A DNA stretch of 64,000 nucleotides, taken from contig NZ_FWXX01000004.1 of NCBI RefSeq assembly GCF_900176475.1, positions 124,001-188,000 on the forward strand, given 5' to 3'. The notes beneath the pieces were generated by a model. It was not told where the DNA came from and ran no database searches. It saw only the letters and a program-made list of their open reading frames with translations. The position numbers were made by a program, and so were the translations under genes. This document shows positions 27,597 through 36,964 of this stretch, one piece after another; the stretch's first letter is position 1; each line of letters begins with the position of its first letter. This DNA is from Tropicibacter naphthalenivorans. GTDB taxonomy: Bacteria; Pseudomonadota; Alphaproteobacteria; Rhodobacterales; Rhodobacteraceae.

Positions 27597-28319
27597 TTAC
27601 TCGAAACAATCCGCGCGCCCGTCTGCCTTGATCGTCGCGGCCCCGTCCATGATCCCGCGCGCGCGCCGGTCCAAAAAGGCCGAGGGCCGCGCCGCGTTGC
27701 GTTTCTTGGGTGAGGGCAAGACAGCCGCAAGCAGCGCCGCCTGCCGCGCCGACAGCGCCTCTGGGCCTTTGCCGAAATAGTGGCGCGCCGCGGCCTCGAC
27801 GCCGAACACGCCCTCGTCGAATTCGGCAATGTTCAGGTATACCTCTAGGATGCGGCGCTTGGACCAGACCGCCTCGACCGCCGGGGTGATCACCGCCTCC
27901 AGCGCCTTGCGGACATAGCTGCGGTCCTGCCAGAGGTAGACGTTCTTGACGACCTGCTGGGAAATGGTGCTGCCGCCGCGTTCGGCCCCGCCTTCGATGG
28001 CGGCGCGGATGGCGCTCATGTCAAAGCCCCAGTGGGTGCAGTAGTTGGCATCCTCTGCGGCCACGACCGAGCGCAGCATCACCGGGGCAATGTCATCCAC
28101 GTCGACCCAGTGCTGGTCGACCGGACGGCCCAGCCGCTGGCTTTCGGACCACATGGTGTGCGTCGTGGGCGGGTTCAGCCCCGCGTAGATCACCACCGCC
28201 GCCAAGATCAGCCCCGCCATCAGCACCCCCACCCGCAGCGCCTGTTTCAAAAGCCACCGTCCGGGGCGGATGTCGCGCTTGGCCCGCTTGGTGGTCTTCT
28301 TCGTTGGTTTCTTTGCCAT
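27597..28319 (-). CDS. mtgA: Monofunctional biosynthetic peptidoglycan transglycosylase MtgA
   Basis: A 240-residue inner-membrane enzyme that polymerises lipid II into glycan strands. A Lys/Arg-rich cytoplasmic start is followed by one membrane helix (about residues 28-47). The glycosyltransferase family 51 motifs are VVAAEDANYCTHWGFD, with the catalytic Glu, and GGSTISQQVVKNVYLW. The second motif is usually GASTISQQ, so here Gly replaces Ala. The gene stands alone, with 94 bp before GST and a 321-bp gap to gltB. Confidence 0.93.
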   Translation of the reverse strand: MAKKPTKKTTKRAKRDIRPGRWLLKQALRVGVLMAGLILAAVVIYAGLNPPTTHTMWSESQRLGRPVDQHWVDVDDIAPVMLRSVVAAEDANYCTHWGFDMSAIRAAIEGGAERGGSTISQQVVKNVYLWQDRSYVRKALEAVITPAVEAVWSKRRILEVYLNIAEFDEGVFGVEAAARHYFGKGPEALSARQAALLAAVLPSPKKRNAARPSAFLDRRARGIMDGAATIKADGRADCFE

Positions 28320-28640
28320 AGGTGTTTTCTACACGTCCCGCGCGAATGCGCGACAGAAAAATGGCGGAGCCGCCAAAGGCCGCCCCGCCGTTACCGCAAA
28401 CCGGGTAGTTCTAGTCAACGTGTGCACTCGCTAAGACCCAAAATAGAACCTGTTACGAACAATCCCTTTATGCCCGCGAAATTGGTTCCGGCTGCGGTGG
28501 GAATGTGGCGGAAATAAGGTGATTTACGCAGCGTCAGGTTGCATTCACCCCGCCACGCATCCCTGGCCGCGAATATTTCTACCCAGAAATGAAAAAGCCC
28601 GGAGTTTCCTCCGGGCCTCTTCTCATGCGTGTATCGGGGA
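28320..28640. other. Intergenic region between mtgA and gltB
   Basis: These 321 bp hold a short hairpin near the mtgA start (TGGCGG-AG-CCGCCA, about 28360-28375) and the gltB terminator at the far end. The middle (about 28390-28560) is less GC-rich than the genes and probably contains the mtgA promoter. No open frame or recognised RNA gene was found in it. Confidence 0.5.
28592..28616 (-). terminator. Terminator of the gltDB operon
   Basis: On the minus strand the eight-base-pair stem (28609-28616 with 28597-28604, core GCCCGGAG) around TTTC is followed by a run of five T (28592-28596). It lies 25 bp after the gltB stop. Confidence 0.88.
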
Positions 28641-31600
28641 TTATTCCGCCGGAACGGCCAGATCTTCCTCGATTCCCAGCGGGTGCGGGATCTTGTCCAG
28701 CATTTCCTTGGGGCAGACCTGAACAAAGTTGTCCTTCTCCAGATCCCAGTTTTGCAAGATCGTTTCCGCCTTGCGAGAGCGGGTCTCTGCCGCGTGGTTC
28801 TCGATCAGCTCTTTCAGCTGCGCTTCCCACTCGGGGGTGGTGACTTTGCAGGTCACCAGACCTTCCATGTTCATCATGTCGGGCGCGGTGCCTTCGGGGT
28901 CGTACAGATAGGCCATACCGCCCGTCATGCCCGCACCAAAGTTGGCACCGATCCCGCCAAGGATCACCGCGACGCCGCCGGTCATGTATTCACAACCGTT
29001 GGAGCCACAGCCCTCGACCACGACCTTGGCACCGGAGTTACGGACCGCGAAACGCTCGCCCGCTTTACCGGCGGCATAGAGGTAACCGTCGGTCGCACCG
29101 TACAGGACAGTGTTGCCGATGATGGTGTTCTCGGACGCCTCAAGCGGCGAGACCAGCGGCGGACGCACCACGATGGTACCACCCGACAGACCCTTGCCCA
29201 CGTAGTCGTTGGCATCGCCGGACACTTCGAGTTTCAGGCCCGGAGCGGCGAACGCGCCGAGGGACTGGCCCGCAGAGCCGGTCAGCTTGACGTGCAGGTG
29301 GTCGGGCTGAAGCGCGTTGCGCATCCCGAACTTGCGCACGATGTGCGACGAGGTGCGCGTGCCCACGGTGCGGTGCGTGTTCATCACCGCGTAGGACAGC
29401 TGCATCTTTTCACCGTCCTGCAAGAAGCGCGCGGCGTCCTGCACGATTTCGGCGTCCAGCGTGTCACGCACCGGGTTGCGCGGGCGGTTCAGGTCGTACT
29501 TGATCTTGTCCGAGCCATCCACGCGGATCAGCAGCGGGTTCAGATCGAGATCGTCCAGATGCTCTGCACCCCGGCTGACCTGGCTCAGCAGGTCGGCACG
29601 GCCAATGACCTCTTCGAGCGACCGCGCGCCGATGGACGCGAGGATCTCGCGCACTTCTTGCGCGTAGAAGGTGATCAGGTTCACGACCTTGTCGGCGTTG
29701 CCGGTGAACTTGCCGCGCAGCGCTTCGTCCTGGGTACACACGCCCACCGGGCAGGTGTTCGACTGGCACTGGCGGACCATGATGCAGCCCATGGCGATCA
29801 GCGCAGCGGTGCCGATGCCGTACTCTTCGGCGCCCATCATCGCGGCCATGACAATGTCACGACCGGTCCGCAGACCACCGTCGGTGCGCAGCAACACGCG
29901 CGAACGCAGGTTGTTCATCGCCAGAACCTGATGCGCTTCGGTCAGACCCATTTCCCACGGCAGGCCGCAGTACTTGATCGAGGTCGCGGGCGACGCGCCG
30001 GTGCCACCGTTGTGACCCGAAATCAGGATCACGTCGGCTTCGGCCTTGGCCACACCAGCGGCGATGGTGCCAACGCCCGAAGACGCCACCAGTTTCACCG
30101 TGACCTTCACCGTCGGGTTGATCTGCTTGAGGTCGTAGATCAGCTGCGCGAGGTCTTCGATCGAGTAGATGTCGTGGTGCGGCGGCGGCGAGATCAGCGT
30201 CACACCCTTGGTCGAGTGGCGCAGACGCGCGATCAGGTCGGTGACCTTCATGCCGGGCAGCTGACCACCCTCGCCGGGCTTGGCGCCCTGTGCGACCTTG
30301 ATCTCCAGCTCTTCGCAGTGGTTCAGGTACTCGGCGGTGACGCCGAAACGACCGGATGCCACCTGCTTGATCTTGGCGGACGGGTTGTCGCCGTTCGGCT
30401 CGGGCACAAAGTGTGCCGGATCTTCGCCACCCTCACCAGAGTCCGACTTCGCGCCGATGCGGTTCATGGCGACGTTCAGGGTCTTGTGCGCCTCGGGCGA
30501 CAGCGCCCCCAGCGACATCCCCGGCGTCACGAAACGCTTGCGGATCGAGGTGATGGATTCGACTTCTTCGATCGGGATCGCCTCGCCCAGCGGCTTGATC
30601 GCCAAAAGGTCACGCAGATGGATCGGCGGGTTCGCCTGCATCGCGTTCGAATACTGCTTCCACAGCTCAAAGGACGCGCGGTCACAGGCGGCCTGCATCA
30701 GGTGCATGTTCTGCGCACCCCATGCGTGGGTCTCGCCGGATTTGCGCGACTTGTAGAAGCCACCGATGGGCAGCACGTCGCGCCCCCCCTTGAAGCCAAG
30801 GGCGTGGACCTCTTCGGCCTTTTTCTGGATGCCGGACACGCCGATGCCAGAAATACGGCTGATCATGCCGGGGAAGTACTCGGCGCACATGGCGCGCGAC
30901 AGGCCCACGGCCTCAAAGTTCAGACCACCGCGATAGGAGGAAATCACCGAGATGCCCATCTTGGACATGATTTTCAGCAGGCCCTGGTCGATGGCTTCGC
31001 GATAGCGGGCCACGGCCTCGGTCAGGGACAGGTCCAGCAGGCCGCGCTCGATGCGGTCCGCCAGGCTGTCCTCGGCGAGGTAGGCGTTGACCACGGTCGC
31101 ACCGGCACCGATCAGCACCGCAAAGTAATGCGGGTCGATACATTCCGCCGAGCGCACGTTGATCGAGCAGAAGGTCCGCAGACCCTTGCGCGTCAGGTGC
31201 GAGTGCACGGCCGAGGTCGCGAGGATCATCGGCATGGCGACCTTGTCCTCGGACACGGTTTCATCGGTCAGGATGATGTGACCTGCGCCAGAGCGCACGG
31301 CGTCTTCGGCTTCGGCACGGATGCGGGCCAGACCGTCACGCAGCGCGCCAGCGCCACCGCTGAAGGTACAGTCGATGGTGGTGCAGGGCGCGTTGAAGTG
31401 CTTGCACAGCTCTTCGAACTGGGCGTTGCCGACAAAGGGGCTGTCCAGCACGAGGATCTCGGTCTGGCTGCTGCTTTCGTCCAGCACGTTCTTGAGGTTG
31501 CCGAACCGCGTCTTGAGCGACATCACGCGGTATTCGCGCAAACTGTCGATCGGCGGGTTGGTCACCTGGCTGAAGTTCTGGCGGAAGTAGTGCGACAGCG

Positions 31601-33185
31601 GGCGATACTTTTTCGACAGAACGGCGGACGGCGTGTCGTCGCCCATAGAGGCCAGCGTTTCCTTGGCGTCCTCGGCCATGGGCGCGAGGATCTGCTCCAG
31701 CTCTTCCATGGTGTAACCAGCGGCGATCTGACGGCGGCGCAGCTCTGCCCCCTCAAAGACCGGCTTTTCGGTCACGGCGGCCAGCTCTTCGTCCAGCTCG
31801 TTGATCTTGCCGACCCAGTCACCGAAAGGCTGCGACGCGGCCAGCGCGTCCTTGATTTCGGTGTCGTGGTAGAGCTTGCCCTCTTTCATGTCGACGGCGA
31901 TCATCTGACCCGGGCCAAGCGCGCCTTTTTCACGGGCGGTGGCTTCGTCGGTCGGGACCATGCCGATTTCCGACCCCGCGATCAGCAGGTCGTCGCCGGT
32001 CACGACATAGCGCATCGGGCGCAGGCCGTTGCGGTCAAGACCGCCGCAAACCCAGCGGCCATCGGTCATCGCCAGGGCGGCGGGGCCGTCCCACGGCTCC
32101 ATAACCGAGTTGCAGTAGGAATACATGTCGCGCCAGCTTTGCGGCAGCTCCACCGCCTGCTTGGACCAGCTTTCCGGCACCAACATGGTTTTCGCCATGG
32201 GCGCGTTGCGGCCCGCGCGAACCAGCACCTCGAACACGCCGTCCAGCGCCGCCGAGTCGGACGCGCCGTTCGGGATGATCGGCTTGATGTCCTCGGCCAG
32301 CTCGCCAAACGCGCTGGAGGCCATGCGGATCTCGTGCGACTTCATCCAGTTGACGTTGCCCTTGAGCGTGTTGATCTCACCGTTGTGGGCCAACATGCGG
32401 AAGGGCTGCGCCAGCCACCACTGCGGGAAAGTGTTGGTCGAGTAACGCTGGTGGTAGATTGCGAAAGCGGACTCAAAGCGCTCGTCTTGCAGGTCGGGGT
32501 AGAATTCCGACACCTGCTCGGCCAGCATCATGCCCTTGTAAATGATCGAGCGGCAGGACAACGAGGCGATGTACAGACCACCCACGCCGCCGATGCCAGC
32601 CGCGCCAGCCGCCTTTTCGATGCGGCGACGGATGACATACAGCTCGCGCTCAAAGGTCTCTTCGTCCACACCCTTGGAGTTCGAGATCAGGATCTGCTCG
32701 ATTTCCGGACGGGTCGCGTTGGCCTTTTCGCCAAGGCAGGCAACGCTGACCGGCACGTGACGCCAGCCGTAGATGTAATAGCCCATGCGCAGAACTTCGG
32801 ATTCCACGATGGTCCGGCACGCTTCCTGAGCGCCGTGATCGGTGCGCGGCAGGAACACCTGACCCACAGCGATCAGCTCGTTCTTGCGCGGGGTGTGGCC
32901 GGTGCGCTCGATCTGGTCATAGAAGAAGGGAACGGGGATCTGCACGTGGATGCCCGCGCCGTCGCCGGTCTTGCCGTCAGCGTCCACAGCACCACGGTGC
33001 CAGATGGCCTTGAGCGCGGTGATCCCCGCCTCGACGACCTTGCGCGAGGGCTTGCCGTTCAGGTTGACCACAAGGCCAACACCGCAGGACGAGTGCTCTT
33101 CGCTCTCGTGGTACATGCCGTTTTCCGACATCCATGCGCGCTTGGCTTCTTCCTCGCGGACCCAGGCTTCATCATATTTGGTCAT
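28641..33185 (-). CDS. gltB: Glutamate synthase (NADPH) large subunit
   Basis: A 1514-residue subunit that makes two glutamates from glutamine and 2-oxoglutarate. The N-terminal glutaminase domain has its nucleophile at Cys34 (HSSCGVGLV), so the first 33 residues are a propeptide removed on maturation. The central domain and the FMN-binding synthase domain (GEGGEDPAHF, LISPPPHHDIYSIEDLAQLI, ISGHNGGTGASPATSIK) follow. The [3Fe-4S] ligands are in CIMVRQCQSNTCPVGVC, and a GXGXG beta-helix ends the protein. It is transcribed after gltD with 121 bp between, which contain short G/C hairpins. Confidence 0.97.
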   Translation of the reverse strand: MTKYDEAWVREEEAKRAWMSENGMYHESEEHSSCGVGLVVNLNGKPSRKVVEAGITALKAIWHRGAVDADGKTGDGAGIHVQIPVPFFYDQIERTGHTPRKNELIAVGQVFLPRTDHGAQEACRTIVESEVLRMGYYIYGWRHVPVSVACLGEKANATRPEIEQILISNSKGVDEETFERELYVIRRRIEKAAGAAGIGGVGGLYIASLSCRSIIYKGMMLAEQVSEFYPDLQDERFESAFAIYHQRYSTNTFPQWWLAQPFRMLAHNGEINTLKGNVNWMKSHEIRMASSAFGELAEDIKPIIPNGASDSAALDGVFEVLVRAGRNAPMAKTMLVPESWSKQAVELPQSWRDMYSYCNSVMEPWDGPAALAMTDGRWVCGGLDRNGLRPMRYVVTGDDLLIAGSEIGMVPTDEATAREKGALGPGQMIAVDMKEGKLYHDTEIKDALAASQPFGDWVGKINELDEELAAVTEKPVFEGAELRRRQIAAGYTMEELEQILAPMAEDAKETLASMGDDTPSAVLSKKYRPLSHYFRQNFSQVTNPPIDSLREYRVMSLKTRFGNLKNVLDESSSQTEILVLDSPFVGNAQFEELCKHFNAPCTTIDCTFSGGAGALRDGLARIRAEAEDAVRSGAGHIILTDETVSEDKVAMPMILATSAVHSHLTRKGLRTFCSINVRSAECIDPHYFAVLIGAGATVVNAYLAEDSLADRIERGLLDLSLTEAVARYREAIDQGLLKIMSKMGISVISSYRGGLNFEAVGLSRAMCAEYFPGMISRISGIGVSGIQKKAEEVHALGFKGGRDVLPIGGFYKSRKSGETHAWGAQNMHLMQAACDRASFELWKQYSNAMQANPPIHLRDLLAIKPLGEAIPIEEVESITSIRKRFVTPGMSLGALSPEAHKTLNVAMNRIGAKSDSGEGGEDPAHFVPEPNGDNPSAKIKQVASGRFGVTAEYLNHCEELEIKVAQGAKPGEGGQLPGMKVTDLIARLRHSTKGVTLISPPPHHDIYSIEDLAQLIYDLKQINPTVKVTVKLVASSGVGTIAAGVAKAEADVILISGHNGGTGASPATSIKYCGLPWEMGLTEAHQVLAMNNLRSRVLLRTDGGLRTGRDIVMAAMMGAEEYGIGTAALIAMGCIMVRQCQSNTCPVGVCTQDEALRGKFTGNADKVVNLITFYAQEVREILASIGARSLEEVIGRADLLSQVSRGAEHLDDLDLNPLLIRVDGSDKIKYDLNRPRNPVRDTLDAEIVQDAARFLQDGEKMQLSYAVMNTHRTVGTRTSSHIVRKFGMRNALQPDHLHVKLTGSAGQSLGAFAAPGLKLEVSGDANDYVGKGLSGGTIVVRPPLVSPLEASENTIIGNTVLYGATDGYLYAAGKAGERFAVRNSGAKVVVEGCGSNGCEYMTGGVAVILGGIGANFGAGMTGGMAYLYDPEGTAPDMMNMEGLVTCKVTTPEWEAQLKELIENHAAETRSRKAETILQNWDLEKDNFVQVCPKEMLDKIPHPLGIEEDLAVPAE

Positions 33186-33306
33186 GGCTTATTTCCTCCA
33201 TGAAGGGCCACGCAGCGTGGCCGTGAATTCGGTAGGGGGCCGGTGGGCGGCCCCTGAAATGGGGTAAGGACCGGGGGGGGCGAGGCACCCTGCCCCGCCG
33301 TTCAGG

Positions 33307-34746
33307 TCACTCGGCAGCGACAGCCGCCTTGGCGTTCAGATCGGCCAGAACCGCATCGGCGCAGTCGCGCCCGTCGCGGATCGCCCAGACCACCAAGGAC
33401 GCACCGCGCACGATGTCGCCCACGGCGTAGACGCCCGGCAAAGCGGTGCGGCCGGTGGTGAACTCGGCCTTGACGGTGCCCCAACGGGTCACTTCCAGCT
33501 CGGGCGCACCCCAGAGGGTCTGAAGCTCTTCGGGCTCAAAGCCCAGAGCCTTGACCACCAGATCGGCGGGCTCATCGTAGTCAGAGCCTTCGATCAGCTC
33601 GGGCGACTGACGGCCCGAGGCGTCCGGCGCGCCAAGGCGCATCTTTTGCACGGTCACAGCCGACACAACGTCGCCGCCCTTGAAGCCCGCCGGCGCGGTC
33701 AGCCACTCGAACTGCACGCCTTCTTCCTCGGCGTTCTGGGTTTCACGCTGCGAGCCCGGCATGTTGGCACGGTCACGGCGGTACAGACATTTGACGCTTT
33801 CGGCACCCTGACGGATCGCGGTGCGCACGCAGTCCATGGCGGTGTCGCCGCCGCCGATCACGACGACCTTCTTGCCCTTGGCGTTCAGCTCGCCGCTGTC
33901 ATACTCGGCCACGGTGTCGCCAAAGTTCGCCACGCGGTTGGACGCGGTGAGATAGTCGATCGCCTTGACGATGCCCTTGGCACCCGCGCCGGGGCCACGC
34001 AGATCGCGGGACTTGTACACGCCGGTGGCGATGATCACCGCGTCATGCTGGTTGCGGATGTCCTCAAAGGACATGTCCGCGCCGACACTGCAGTTATAGA
34101 CAAAGCGCACGCCGCCCTCTTCGAGCTGCTGGATGCGGCGCATGACCACGTCCTTCTCCAGCTTGAAGCCGGGGATGCCGTAAGTCAGCAGGCCGCCGCC
34201 ACGGTCGTAGCGGTCATATACGGTGACCTGAACGCCAGCACGGCGCAGCATGTCCGCCGCCGCCAAGCCGCCGGGGCCCGCGCCAATGATGCCAACGCTC
34301 TCGGTGCGCTCTTGCGCGGGGGATGCGGGCTTGACCCAGCCGTTTTCCCAAGCGGTGTCGGTGATGTACTTTTCCACCGAGCCGATGGTCACGGTGCCGT
34401 GGCCGGACTGTTCGATCACACAGTTGCCTTCGCACAGACGGTCCTGCGGGCAGATGCGGCCGCAAATCTCGGGGAAAGTGTTGGTCGACTGCGAGATCGC
34501 ATAGGCCTCTTCCAGACGGCCCGTCGCGGTCAGGCGCAGCCAATCAGGGATGTTGTTGTGCAGCGGGCAATGCGATTGGCAATAGGGCACGCCACACTGG
34601 CTGCACCGGCTGGCCTGCTCGGCCGCTTTTTGCGCTGCGAATTCTGCATAGATCTCGTCGAAATCTTCTTTGCGGACGGTGGCGTCGCGCTTTTCGGGCA
34701 TCTGCCGGTCGACTTTGACAAACTTGAGCATCGGCTGCTTGGCCAT
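33307..34746 (-). CDS. gltD: Glutamate synthase (NADPH) small subunit
   Basis: A 479-residue flavoprotein that takes electrons from NADPH and passes them to GltB. The N-terminal cysteine motifs for two [4Fe-4S] clusters are visible (CSQCGVPYCQSHCP and CGRICPQDRLCEGNC). The FAD site VGIIGAGPGGLAAADML and the NADPH site VVVIGGGDTAMDCVRTA follow. It is the first gene of the gltDB operon. Its promoter should lie in the 224-bp divergent region shared with uppP, where CTGAC and GTCAG (34822-34846) form a short inverted repeat of unknown meaning. Confidence 0.97.
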   Translation of the reverse strand: MAKQPMLKFVKVDRQMPEKRDATVRKEDFDEIYAEFAAQKAAEQASRCSQCGVPYCQSHCPLHNNIPDWLRLTATGRLEEAYAISQSTNTFPEICGRICPQDRLCEGNCVIEQSGHGTVTIGSVEKYITDTAWENGWVKPASPAQERTESVGIIGAGPGGLAAADMLRRAGVQVTVYDRYDRGGGLLTYGIPGFKLEKDVVMRRIQQLEEGGVRFVYNCSVGADMSFEDIRNQHDAVIIATGVYKSRDLRGPGAGAKGIVKAIDYLTASNRVANFGDTVAEYDSGELNAKGKKVVVIGGGDTAMDCVRTAIRQGAESVKCLYRRDRANMPGSQRETQNAEEEGVQFEWLTAPAGFKGGDVVSAVTVQKMRLGAPDASGRQSPELIEGSDYDEPADLVVKALGFEPEELQTLWGAPELEVTRWGTVKAEFTTGRTALPGVYAVGDIVRGASLVVWAIRDGRDCADAVLADLNAKAAVAAE

Positions 34747-34970
34747 GGTCCCTGCCTTCTGAATGCATTTCGGGTTGAGGGCTAGTTACACAAAGCCAAA
34801 AGGGAATAAAAGTCAAAAATACTGACCTATATTCAGAATAAGTCAGCCTTTGCGCCTTAAATTCCGCTGCGCCGCCGCAATTTTAAGTCACGATCCGGAC
34901 CTATTTTAGCGCTTTCATCAAGGAAACAAGGGTTTATACCAAGCAGGGTATTCGCCAAGGACGTTACCAC

Positions 34971-35774
34971 ATGCCATTTGCCCAGTTACTGATTCTTGCC
35001 CTGATTCAGGGAATTACAGAGTTTCTGCCTATTTCTTCATCAGGACACCTGATTCTCCTGCCGAATCTGACCAGCATGGAGGACCAAGGGCAAGTCATTG
35101 ACGTGGCCGTGCACGTGGGCACGCTGTTCGCGGTAATCCTGTATTTCTGGTCCGACGTGAAAATGGCCGCGCTCGGAACCCTGCGCATGGCCACGGGCAA
35201 GATCGACACGCCGGGCGCAAAGCTCGCCTTCCTGCTGCTGATCGCCACGATCCCGGTGATCCTGTTCGGCCTCGCGCTGAAACTGACCGGGCTCGACGAC
35301 ATGCTGCGGTCCACGGCGGTGATCGGCTGGACAATGCTGGGGTTTGGGCTGGTGCTGTACTGGACCGACACGCGCGGCGCGGAACTCTACGAAGACCGCA
35401 ACTGGTCGCTCAAGGACTCCATCTATATGGGCATCGCCCAAGCCATCGCGCTGATCCCTGGCACCTCTCGGTCCGGAATCACCATCACCGCCGCGCGCCA
35501 CCTCGGCTACAAACGTCAGGACGCCGCGAAACTGTCGATGCTCATGTCGATCCCGACAATCATCGCCTCGGGAACCCTGCTCGGTCTTGAGGTCGCTTCC
35601 ACCGCAGACGCCGCCGCCGCCAAGGATGGTGCCATCGCCGCCGCCCTCGCTTTTGTCTCAGCCCTGCTTGCCCTCACGCTGATGATGCGCCTGCTCCGCT
35701 CGGTCAGCTTCACACCCTACGTGATCTACCGCGTGATCCTCGGCGCGATCCTGCTGTACATCGCCTACAGCTGA
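34971..35774 (+). CDS. uppP: Undecaprenyl-diphosphate phosphatase UppP/BacA
   Basis: A 267-residue polytopic membrane enzyme that recycles the lipid carrier for cell-wall and surface-polymer synthesis. Both signature blocks are present: ALIQGITEFLPISSSGHLIL at the N-terminus, with the catalytic Glu, and ALIPGTSRSGITITAAR near residue 165. Hydrophobic segments fill the rest. It is divergent from gltD. Repeat copy c begins directly after its stop. Confidence 0.96.
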   Translation: MPFAQLLILALIQGITEFLPISSSGHLILLPNLTSMEDQGQVIDVAVHVGTLFAVILYFWSDVKMAALGTLRMATGKIDTPGAKLAFLLLIATIPVILFGLALKLTGLDDMLRSTAVIGWTMLGFGLVLYWTDTRGAELYEDRNWSLKDSIYMGIAQAIALIPGTSRSGITITAARHLGYKRQDAAKLSMLMSIPTIIASGTLLGLEVASTADAAAAKDGAIAAALAFVSALLALTLMMRLLRSVSFTPYVIYRVILGAILLYIAYS

Positions 35775-35831
35775 CTTCTTCTCTTTATAAATATCCTGGG
35801 GGAGGCCGCAGGCCGGGGGCAAGGCCCCCTC
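35775..35831 (+). repeat. CTTCTTCTCTTT/AAATATCC dispersed repeat, copy c, with G/C hairpin
   Basis: CTTCTTCTCTTT, ATAAATATCC and TGGGGG start on the base after the uppP stop codon. A GGGGGC-AAG-GCCCCC hairpin follows at 35815-35829. Confidence 0.77.
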
Positions 35832-35874
35832 CATCCCTACGTGGCGCACCTGCGGTGAGACGGCAACGCCCCCC

Positions 35875-35896
35875 AAAATTATTAACCAATAATTTT
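35875..35896. repeat. A/T hairpin flanked by C-runs
   Basis: AAAATTATT (35875-35883) pairs with AATAATTTT (35888-35896) around AACC, with runs of C on both sides. In design it resembles one half of the three-way-junction repeat. It lies 19 bp beyond the rlmH stop and may act as its terminator. Confidence 0.55.
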
Positions 35897-35915
35897 GCCC
35901 CACCCAGACGCCAGC

Positions 35916-36386
35916 TTACGCCCGGTGATACGGCGTCCCCGCAAGGATCGAGGCCGCGCGGTACAGCTGTTCCGCGACCATTACCCGGACCAGCATGTGC
36001 GGCCAGACCATCTTGCCAAACGACAGCAGGAAATCCGCCTCGGCGCGCAGGCTCGGGTCAATCCCGTCCGCGCCGCCAATCACCAGCGCCAGATCCTGAC
36101 AGCCGGTATCGCGCCAGCGCGCCATGCGCTCGGAAAACTCCGGCGACGTCACCACGGCCCCGCGCTCATCCAGGCAGCACAGAACCGCACCGGTCGGCAA
36201 CGCCTTGCGCAACAAGGCCGCCTCTGCCGCCATGCCGCCACCCTTTTTATCCTCGACCTCCAACACGGACACAGGCCCAAGCCCATGGGCCCGGCCGGTT
36301 TTGTCGAACCGTTTCAGATAGTCGTCGACCAGCTCGCGCTCGGGGCCCTTGCGCAAGCGGCCCACCACGCAAAGATGGACGCGCAT
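35916..36386 (-). CDS. rlmH: 23S rRNA (pseudouridine(1915)-N3)-methyltransferase RlmH
   Basis: A 156-residue SPOUT-class methyltransferase that modifies pseudouridine 1915 in the decoding-side loop of 23S rRNA. Visible marks are CLDERGAVVTSPEFSERM, the knot-forming LALVIGGADGIDPSLRAEAD with the SAM loop, and the C-terminal VRVMVAEQLYRAASILAGTPYHR. It follows rsfS after three bases on the same strand, a pairing that is common in bacteria and groups two ribosome-maturation factors. Confidence 0.96.
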   Translation of the reverse strand: MRVHLCVVGRLRKGPERELVDDYLKRFDKTGRAHGLGPVSVLEVEDKKGGGMAAEAALLRKALPTGAVLCCLDERGAVVTSPEFSERMARWRDTGCQDLALVIGGADGIDPSLRAEADFLLSFGKMVWPHMLVRVMVAEQLYRAASILAGTPYHRA

Positions 36387-36389
36387 GAC

Positions 36390-36794
36390 TTACGCCTGCG
36401 CCCCCGGTGCGCTTGGCACCCACATCTTTTCAAGCTGGTAGAACTCGCGCACTTCGGGACGGAACACATGCAGGACCACGTCGCCCGAGTCGATCAAGAC
36501 CCAGTCGCCGGTTTCCTTGCCTTCCATCTTGCACAGCACGCCCAGCTTTTGCTTGAGCTCTTCGGACACTTTCTCCGAGATTGCTGCGACCTGACGCGAC
36601 GACCGGCCCGAGCAGATCACCATGTGATCACACACGGCAGATTTACCGCGCAGATCAATCTGCACGACATCCTCGGCCTTGTTGTCAGAGAGGGTTTCCA
36701 GAACCAGCGCGAGGATCTCGGCGCTGGTCACCTGATTTTGGGTCACGCCCGGCATGGGCTGCCCCCGCTCAGCGGCAGATGCCGCGTTTGCCAT
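36390..36794 (-). CDS. rsfS: Ribosome silencing factor RsfS
   Basis: Up to 134 residues. The protein binds large-subunit protein uL14 and blocks subunit joining when nutrients are scarce. The core EDVVQIDLRGKSAVCDHMVICSGRSSRQVAAI and the C-terminal GDVVLHVFRPEVREFYQLEKMW are typical. The start is uncertain: ATG at 36792-36794, ATG at 36753-36755 or GTG just after it. The only strong AGGAGG nearby (36812-36817) serves an ATG in a different frame, which opens a 21-codon upstream frame ending inside this gene. Confidence 0.93.
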   Translation of the reverse strand: MANAASAAERGQPMPGVTQNQVTSAEILALVLETLSDNKAEDVVQIDLRGKSAVCDHMVICSGRSSRQVAAISEKVSEELKQKLGVLCKMEGKETGDWVLIDSGDVVLHVFRPEVREFYQLEKMWVPSAPGAQA

Positions 36795-36808
36795 CGAAGA
36801 CAGGACAT
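36743..36808 (-). CDS. Possible 21-residue leader frame overlapping the rsfS start
   Basis: The ATG at 36806-36808 follows AGGAGGACA directly. It reads MSCLRWQTRHLPLSGG and five more codons before TGA at 36743-36745, ten bases downstream of the internal ATG of rsfS. Such a frame could couple or limit rsfS translation. A plain alternative is that the ribosome site serves rsfS from a distance, or that an indel separates it from the true start. No peptide family is recognised. Confidence 0.35.
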   Translation of the reverse strand: MSCLRWQTRHLPLSGGSPCRA

Positions 36809-36964
36809 TGTCCTCCTATGAGTCACGCGCCGAACCACGCCCCGACGCAAAGCGATACCCTGAATATAGCACCGGATTCGTTAAATCTCAATAATCTGGC
36901 GATTCCATCGGGTGAGCCACGCGCTTTGCCGCTGTTTTAACAGACTGTAAACCCCCTTTTCGCC

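Noticed and set aside
27503-27829. Long N-terminal extension of the glutathione transferase frame
   Set aside because: The extra 109 residues are Arg/Pro-rich, overlap mtgA and precede a canonical thioredoxin-fold start at 27502.
28629-33203. An open frame of 1524 codons on the plus strand, fully antisense to gltB
   Set aside because: It mirrors gltB codon by codon. GC-rich third positions remove stops from the opposite frame, and the translation is His/Arg/Val-rich with no domain or ribosome site.
33186-33306. G/C hairpins between gltD and gltB as a terminator
   Set aside because: No T-run follows on the minus strand, and the two subunits must be made together. They may at most affect mRNA stability.
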